Below, in pieces: positions 57,202-64,000 of a stretch of DNA of 64,000 nt. Origin of the DNA: Massospora cicadina. Its lineage: Eukaryota; Entomophthoromycota; Entomophthoromycetes; Entomophthorales; Entomophthoraceae. Numbering within the stretch: position 1 is the stretch's first letter; every line of letters starts with the position of its first letter. Location: contig JAKSZP010009318.1 in assembly GCA_022478985.1 (NCBI GenBank), positions 62,001 through 126,000 of the forward strand. The letters are read 5' to 3'. A program made the position numbers and the translations under genes. The notes under the pieces are model-generated. The model was not told the DNA's origin and ran no database searches. It saw only the letters and a program-made list of their open reading frames with translations.

Positions 57202-60200
57202 TGGACATCCTGGCCATCCAGGAGTCCCACTGTCTGCGAGGTTCTGAGGATGCTTGGAAAACCATGCTCCTCCCTTCCCTATCCTTCTGGTCAGAGCACT
57301 GTGGGGTGCTAATTTGGAAAAACAAATTTTTTAAATTTTTATCATCAGAATCCTTCCTCAATGGCTGAGTCCTCACTGTTACATTCTCGTGGGCCAAAGT
57401 GGCACACGCTATCATCAACATTTATGCCCTGACCTGTGCACAAGAGCATTGGGAAAATTTTCTCATTGGTCAAATCCCTTCCATTACCCCCCAACCCTTT
57501 TGTAGTTGGCGACATGAACTGTTGGCTAAACTCACCCATGGACCATTGGCCTTCCTCCTTCAACACCCCCCAGGGTCACGTAGAACTTTAAATTCTAAAG
57601 GCCACCCTTGGGTTAATGGATGTGCTGCCGCGGCAAGCCCCACTGCTCAAAAACATGATGCGCCCCCATGTCCATAATGGCCAATTAAGGTCCATGACCC
57701 ACATCGACCTTATCCTCACACTGGCAAAATTTCAATCTCACATATACCACTTCCAAACAACAAAAATTAAATTCTCTGACCACCAGCTGGTCTCAATAAC
57801 CTACCACTTACCTGTCACTGTGGCTAAGGCCCCACATTGGTGCAAACTTCGCCCTCCCAAACTTGTGTCGCCAGGATTTTCCACTTGAGTGGAATCAGAA
57901 ACTTTGGCAAAAGAGTTTTTTACACCTTTTTGTGTGGACCCAATTTCCACATGGTCAGCCTCCAAAGAGGATACCATCTTCCACTCTCACCAACTCTCCT
58001 CCTGATGCTCATGAGCTACATCAGCCATCATTTTGCGTGCTCTGGCAGAGTTGGCACACCTGGAATCCAACATCCCAGCCACAGGCTACAGCCCTGCATG
58101 GGGCTGGAAGTGGGTGGAAGCAGCCGCCCATCTCAATGTGCTCGAAAGGCAACACAAACATCAGGTTTGTGTTCAGTATAGGGCCAAATGCATTACAGAG
58201 GGCGACAAGTGCATAGCATATTTTTTTAAAAAATTCTTTGCACTGCACCAGAGCATGGCCTGCACACATGTGTGGAGATTGGATGATTCCGTCACAGATA
58301 TGCCAGCCAAAGTGGCAATCAAAATACAAAAGTATTACTCTGAGTTATACCAATCTGATCCAATTCAGCTGGCCAAAGTGGCGAAATTTTTTGACCAAAC
58401 CCACATCAGCACCATTTCCCGATACCCAGAATTAATGAATTTGATTACTCCAAATGAACTCGGGACAGCCATCCGCAGTGCACCAAATTAGAAATGCCCA
58501 GGCCCAGATGGCATTCCATATGAGTTCTATAAAAAAACTTCAAATATATTTCCACTGCTGCTTGCCTCCATTAACCAGAGCCTTCTGGAAACGCGCCTCT
58601 TACCAGGAGGACAAGAGGCCTTCACTGTCACACTCTTCAAGGAAGGGGACAAGCCAGATTTAGCCAACTGGCGCCCCAATCCTTTAACTAACACGGATAC
58701 AAAAATTTTTAACTAAAATCATGGCTAACCGTTTAGGGATTGTAGCATCTGCCACCATCTCCCCAGAACAATTTGGTTTCATACCCAGAAGGTCGATTTG
58801 GGACAACGTGCACTCTGTGGCTAACACATTCCAGTCCACAGCCTCTGGGGCACTTGTATTCTTGGATCAACAGAAGGCCTATGATAGAGTAAGCTGGTAG
58901 TACCTCAGGGCCTGCCTCCATCAATTCCACTTACCCCCTCGCTTCATTAACTGGGTAATGCTGCTCACAGAATCTGCAACAATGGCAGTGCATGGCCCTG
59001 GCTTCCTAATGGAAGTAGTCCGCCCTCAAAGGGGCTTATGACAAGGGGACCCCCTTAGCCCACACTTATACAACTTCAGCCTTGACCCACTACTTCGAAA
59101 CATGAATGCCCACCTCACTGGGGTCCATGTACCAGGCCAAGCCCCAGTCAAGATGATGGCGTTTGCAGATGACTGTGTGGTTGGGATGTCTAATAATAAA
59201 GACGCACGCGCGCTTGAAGCTCTCATCCAGGAATATTCCCAGGTAAGTAATGCTGCACTGAACACTTCTAAAACTGAAATCATCCTCCTTGGTTGGTATC
59301 AAGCATACTGGGCCCCAGCAACCAGTGCCCAGCCTGGCCCAACTGCTCGCACACGTGCTCGCCTCCCTGCTCACCCCACACCGACCCACTAGTGCTCCCC
59401 TTCGTGCCACGCCCTACCATAGGGCCAGTCCGCCATCTGGGCGTGTGGGTGGAGGCAGGCGGGTATGCCTCAGCAGAAATGGAAAGTCGTATTCTGGACA
59501 ACGTGATGAAGCGCATCGCCTCCCTCAGAGCCCACCCTACTTCCCTTACTGGAAGGATTGTTTTAGCCAACTTTATGCTCCTCTCAAAAGTCTGGTTTGG
59601 AGCCCACACCATCGCCTTCTCACCAGGCTTTTTCAAATCCTTGTATGCCCTTCGCAGGGATGGCTTTGTTCTGGCCGCCCACCACCAGTACGGCTTGAGG
59701 ACATGTTTGGCCCTCATCATCATGGTGACATGGGCCTGCTTGACCTCAATGCCCATGCTGCCAAGATCCTGGGCACCTGGATTGCAGCCATCACCGCCCT
59801 TATGCTCCCCTCCCAACACTGGTCCCGCGCGGCCCGCTCCAACTTCTCCCACGCCTTGAGCCTTAACAATCCATCAAACCCTCACCCCTTGATGAAATAC
59901 GTGGCTTCCCACCCATCAGCCACAGGTCCTCACGGTACTAAAACCCACTACAAACTAATCCCCCTCTCCATGCGGAGCGCTGAATGGAGAATTTGTATCA
60001 GTGGACACACAGCCCAGAGAGGCCGCCCCTCTCCTCAGTTCACACAAGAGGTACAAGGGCTACCCATTCAAGATGGCGTGATCCCCACACGGCCCATGTC
60101 CTATCCATGGTGGACTACCTGGACATGATGAACATCCTTTACTCCATTGAGACTCAGAAGACTATTTGGAAATACGAACACCACCCTCTGTTGCAACCTC

Positions 60201-60725
60201 AAAACCGTTTCCATGTGTGGCGCTGCCTGAGGCGGGTGTACCGTACAGCTGAGCGCTCTAACGCTTTACACTCATCCTGCATTGTGTGTGGCCAGTATGG
60301 AACGCTGTTCCACCGTATGGAGAAGTGTCCTACCTCTAAAGTGATATGGCGCGAAGTTCAACGTCTGCTCGGCCAGGATCAAACACATCCCTTAAGTCTG
60401 TCAAGAGATATGTTTGCTATATCCATGGTATCCCCCTTCCACCCTCCCTCCATGCTCTGGTGGTCGCAATCGCCATGTGGACTATCCACACGATTGTCTT
60501 GGATGCCACCACAGGCTCCACCCCCACCCTCCCAGAAGCTGTCCAAAAATTCTGGTTTCATTTGGTGGACCACTTCCAGGCGCGGATGTTTGGGTACCTC
60601 CCACCGCGTCGCCGTCAGCTGGTCTCCTCCTGGTTTCCAGTTTGGTTCATCAAATTGGACCCCTTCCTCCACACATGTTAAATAGTGGCTATGGCCCCTT
60701 CACATGTCCCCTCTCCCTCCCCTAG
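57202..60725 (+). pseudogene. LINE 1B ORF2 remnant
   Basis: The endonuclease tail is at 57207-57880 (DILAIQESH at the start, NIYAL near 57417, KIKFSDHQLVSITY near 57765). RT runs from about 58500: FGFIPRRSIWDN near 58780, VFLDQQKAYDRV near 58858-58893, a TGA in the RGL-stop-QGDPLSP block near 59040, and MAFADDC near 59155-59177. The C-terminal part has WRCLRRVYRTAERSN and CIVCGQYGTLFHRMEKCP (about 60220-60330). The RT motifs are intact, but frameshifts and the TGA prevent a complete protein. Confidence 0.88.
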
Positions 60726-60812
60726 TGGCGTTCCCGCTGGCAACAAGAGATAGCATTGCTTCTCTGTAGTGCCTTCCATGTTACTAAGTTTTGTTTCTTT
60801 TGGGTCAAATTT

Positions 60813-60841
60813 GGAAGTGTCCGTCCCCTGGTCGGCCTTCC
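60813..60841 (+). other. 3' terminal stem-loop of LINE 1B
   Basis: Outer stem GGAAG/CTTCC, inner stem CCG/CGG, loop TCCCCTGGT, followed by CTTGCAATAAATTT and ATTTAA repeats. Confidence 0.72.
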
Positions 60842-60881
60842 TTGCAATAAATTTAAATTTAAATTTAAATTTGCAAAAAAT

Positions 60882-60895
60882 ATATAAACCTTTAG
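60882..60895. repeat. Target site duplication of LINE 1B (3' side)
   Basis: ATATAAACCTTTAG pairs with 57188-57201. Confidence 0.8.
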
Positions 60896-62102
60896 CAATT
60901 TTTTGAATCTTTTAAGCCTCAGATTGAGGTTGTAATCCCTTCTTTGATGCCTCTGGGGGAGGGAGGATAAAACCAATATTATGAAAGAGACCACCAAAGT
61001 CAATCTGGGATTGGATACTAGCAAAGAATAAAGCAAGACAAAACCAAGTTTTTGGACCTAAGGGAATTCTGAGAATATGATATGATTGGAAGAGTGATAA
61101 TATGTCCAAATGAGCAAGATGGGAAGCCCCAGATTGTGGGGAGAAACAGTAATGCAAGAAAACGCAATTGGAAAACAAGTCCATGTAATCTCTATATGGC
61201 ACAGGTGCTAGAGCTGTGTCAAAAGTGCTTAACGATGAGCCTCATCAAGAACACTTGCCATATGAGAAAACAATGAACAGGGGTGATGCACAGGTGGCTG
61301 TCAAACCATACCCCCAATTATTGCCATTAATGTGAGATACCACTTGGTAGCCTAATCCATAAATTAATTATGCAGGCAATGATCAGTGTCTTGGGGAAGT
61401 GGCTGTGGGCCTCCTGAAAGCGGAAGTGGAAGGATTGGTGAAAGTTCAGCAATTCAGGGAGTGGGGAAGCCCATATGAAAATTACTTGCCCTATATAAAG
61501 GAGTGCATAAGCCGCAGTATCTCAATTGAGTAAGAGAACAAGGTCACAAGTGGCAAAGGAAATGCCAAGGACTTCATTCAATCTCCACCAAAGTTCCTGA
61601 TACAGAAGCTCAACATGCACATTGTTACTATTTGCCAATTTGGTTGACAAGATTGTTGGTTTGTAAAAATGCCAGTTTCAGAATAGAAGCTCTGGGAGAA
61701 GATCTGACTCTAAGAGGAATGACTGGTCAAAATTGGGGAGAATTGCTTCATTGGATTTGTGGGCCATTACTGGATTTATAATGGATGAAGCTAAATCCAA
61801 TAATCACTCAAAATTGAGATCAACAGCAGGATAATGTGGAATTAAAGAGTGAGAATTTATTGAAAAAACAGCCAACCCTGTTCCTTCTTCAAAAATAGGC
61901 ACCGTTGCTGGAAGGGCGGAGGAGGGGTCAACCAAATTAGTTTGACTCAGGGCGCTAGATATGGCTAGACCAGAAATGATTCCCCTTCAGGCAGTTTGTG
62001 ACATCAATTGGAAAATGGAGGTGTCCATTACAATCAGACTAAACAGGACTTGCTTATACTGGGAAGTATTGGAAGAGGACATTTTTAGCTAATTATCTTG
62101 TT
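60896..62102 (+). other. Ty3 element 3 interior downstream of integrase, unknown content
   Basis: This 1.2 kb lies between the end of integrase (with LINE 1B removed) and the polypurine tract. It contains coding-looking fragments on the plus strand: a 64-codon frame at 61082-61276 and a stretch near 61375-61500 with GLLKAEVEGLVKVQQF. I do not recognise the domain. It could be a third ORF, a long integrase C-terminus or non-coding sequence. Confidence 0.4.
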
Positions 62103-62113
62103 AAGTGAGGGGA
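62103..62113 (+). other. Polypurine tract of Ty3 element 3
   Basis: AAGTGAGGGGA ends directly at the first base of the 3' LTR (TGTATAAG), the expected place for plus-strand priming. Confidence 0.75.
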
Positions 62114-62912
62114 TGTATAAGAAACTTATATGACCATATTATACAGTTTAGTATTATTTAAGCTCTAATTTATCTAATATTGGTTCATATATTTAATCTG
62201 CTTATGATTAAGCTTTGAGATGACAATTTAATTATGTCATCTATTTGTCAATAATAACTGACCAAATGATTAATTTGTAACTTCCAGAAGATTGGATTTA
62301 TTAATAATTATTACTATTTTGTTCAGAAATGTTGTTAACAACATGGGATGAGTAAGTCAGCTCAAAATGAGCAATTACTCATGGGAAATTATCAGGTTAA
62401 GTAGCTGACATGTGGGCTGATATGAATGGTGATTTAAATACACTATTCCTTGTGATATTCAGCTGGAATCTTTCCTAAAATTGAACCAATATCCCTTTTT
62501 GTCAGCTAGGCATGCCAAGACCATTGTGGTTACCACAATTACCCTTAACACATGTTCTCCATTATTTACCTATAAATATCCCCTAATTTTAATAATAAAC
62601 ACCTTAGTACTGAAAATACTTCATTGTAGGAAATTGATGATTGTTAATTCAGGATGAAGTTGTAAAGAAGTACTTCTTGTCTAAGTGTCAACGCCAGAGT
62701 GAGGCCAAAATCACTTAAATCTTTATATATTGCCAGAGTGAGGCTGAAGTCACTTGTCATAATCTTATCCATTAGAGAAGGGCCGAATGTACCCATTAAA
62801 CAAAGCTTAACTAAGTTAATCATCTTCATAAAATTAGAAAGTCCATATAAACTTTCTTAGAGTCAGAAGCTAAATGAACGTGTGCACCAGTGAAAATCCC
62901 GCAGTTTTTACA
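62114..62912 (+). repeat. 3' LTR of Ty3 element 3
   Basis: This 799-bp LTR is the direct partner of 44895-45690. It starts TGTATAAGAAAC and ends GCAGTTTTTACA. Confidence 0.92.
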
Positions 62913-62917
62913 ATTAT

Positions 62918-64000
62918 CAAACTTCAAAATAACTTCAGCGGAGCTTTTCTTTATTCATATTCATTTCTATTCTTGCCAACCTTCAGCAACGCGGCCCCAT
63001 TCCTTGCTTCTTATTCACTGATTCCTCTCTCAAGCGCAGTTCCTATGGCATCATGCCACGCCAGAACCTTAACAGCCATCCTTGATAAAAACGAACTGGT
63101 CAACCTGTACAAACCCCAGGATGTGTTCCCAATGGTTTTCCCCAGACAACTTGTACAAACCCCGGGACTGGTTCTCAATGACTCCTCATCTTTCAAGCGT
63201 TCTGACTACTCATGGAAGAACCAGTTTTAACCCAAGCTGTTCCTCCCAACAACTTACTCATAGGGTCTCTCCCAATGGATCTAGTTTCAGCATGTCCTAA
63301 TCCTGCTGATACTTATTCTTTTATGCGCCTTGGGTCAGATTCCTGGTAAACCCAACTTCACCCTGACTGGCCCTGACAAATTTGGGACTATTTCTCATCA
63401 ATCTTCACCTCCTCTTCAATTGGTAGTTGTTAACACCTCCATATGCTTTTCTTCAGCAATTTGAAAGTCAATATTTTTTAATATTTTTTCACTTTTTCAT
63501 TTTTATCTTTTTTATTAATGTTTTAGTTTTAATCTTTTTTTCTTTTTCTTAACTATTTTCATATATCTTTTATAATTTGTTTTTGGCATAGTTTGCTGAC
63601 CCTAGCGTCCAGATTAATTCCGCTGGTAGATCTGTAAATGATCCACTACTCATACAGATTAGTTTGATAACACTATCTCCATCCAATTTCTTATGAGATG
63701 ATCATTTTTCTTGTCATTTCAGCCTCTCTCATTAATTGACTAAATTAAGATTGATTGACTTCATCCACAATCCTAGATTGATCACCTTTTGTTTTGAGCT
63801 CATCTAGCACCTTGGGAAAACTCACAGTGGACACAGTTGCAACTTAAGCTGGTCCTCCTTTTACTCTTCATTTCAAGCAGATGTCCAGCGGAACAGGTTC
63901 TTTGTAGTGCTAGATTGTTCTACATCTAGATTTCAAGGCCTCTTCCCAAAATTATCAGCTCTCTATTCCTCCTCTAGAGGCAGCACAAATTTCAAACTTC
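62918..64000. other. Unassigned DNA to the window end
   Basis: A 118-codon plus-strand frame starts inside the LTR (62874-63230) and is probably chance. A short imperfect repeat, TGTACAAACCCCAGGA and TGTACAAACCCCGGGA, lies near 63107 and 63152. The stretch could hold the rest of the element interrupted by Ty3 element 3, but I see no recognisable domain. Confidence 0.4.

Larger units (their letters stand above)
57202..60881 (+). mobile_element. LINE family 1, copy B, 5'-truncated (3.7 kb), nested in Ty3 element 3
   Basis: This plus-strand copy of the same family as 29198-34455 lacks ORF1 and the start of ORF2. It begins within the endonuclease coding part and runs to the family 3' end, finishing in a tail of repeated ATTTAA units (60848-60873). 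The 14-bp duplication shows a normal target-primed insertion that stopped early. It retains longer open stretches than copy A (up to 279 codons). Confidence 0.9.
44895..62912 (+). mobile_element. Ty3/gypsy LTR retrotransposon 3, hosting two nested LINEs
   Basis: LTRs at 44895-45690 and 62114-62912 bracket an 18-kb interval. Subtracting LINE 2 and LINE 1B with their duplications leaves about 9.0 kb. The interior reads PBS, leader, gag, protease, RT, RNase H, integrase on the plus strand. A further 1.2 kb precedes the polypurine tract. Flanks are GTCAT (44890-44894) and ATTAT (62913-62917); both differences are transitions, so a decayed 5-bp duplication is plausible. Reading frames are heavily interrupted. 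Confidence 0.88.

Noticed and set aside
1..64000. CRISPR arrays, tRNA, rRNA, bacterial operons or host protein genes
   Set aside because: No regularly spaced repeats, no cloverleaf or rRNA sequence I recognise, and no coding region outside retroelements that could be supported by eye. A tRNAscan or BLAST run would be needed to exclude short ones.

Overview
This is eukaryotic nuclear DNA: AT-rich, with no operon-like gene layout, and made mostly of old, decayed retrotransposons. I recognise no host gene, tRNA, rRNA or CRISPR array. The mix of L1-like LINEs whose RT motif A reads FLDQEKAYDRV and Ty3/gypsy LTR elements fits a repeat-rich fungus best. That is an inference from element style, and another eukaryote is not excluded.

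Layout. 1-5173: unassigned AT-rich DNA with one GC-rich island (2280-2720). 5190-7099: a 1.9 kb ORF1-only 'half-LINE' (copy 1). 7116-11286: unassigned. 11292-18498: Ty3/gypsy element 1, minus strand, with both LTRs and a perfect 5-bp target site duplication (TSD). 19719-26365: Ty3/gypsy element 2, minus strand, both LTRs, carrying a divergent truncated half-LINE (23675-24262). 26371-29181: unassigned DNA with an interrupted dispersed repeat. 29198-34455: full-length LINE family 1 copy A, minus strand. 35934-37860 and 40018-41916: half-LINE copies 2 and 3, minus strand. 43123-44820: two related LTR-like copies. 44895-62912: Ty3/gypsy element 3, plus strand, with a full-length LINE family 2 copy nested in its 5' leader (45945-51217) and a 5'-truncated LINE family 1 copy B nested downstream of its integrase (57202-60881). 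62918-64000: unassigned.

What ties it together. The half-LINEs encode only a LINE-ORF1-like protein (RRM-like region, then a zinc knuckle in copy 3, then a long extra C-terminal region). They have no endonuclease or reverse transcriptase. They carry 16-17 bp TSDs and share with the LINEs both a 5'-terminal hairpin (variable paired stem, constant loop) and a 3'-terminal stem-loop (paired changes in the stem, constant CCCCTG-type loop). They look like non-autonomous elements moved by the machinery of LINE family 2 or a relative, a fungal-style counterpart of HAL1 or RIME elements.

Three tiny insertions (11130, 36060, 46405) share the core ATCTAGTACTA plus an A-run and are flanked by 16-17 bp duplications. 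They look like extreme 5'-truncated copies of one unknown polyadenylated RNA.

Every coding region found is broken by stops or frameshifts. In all three Ty3 elements a catalytic Asp has become Asn through a change that reads as CpA to TpA on the opposite strand.
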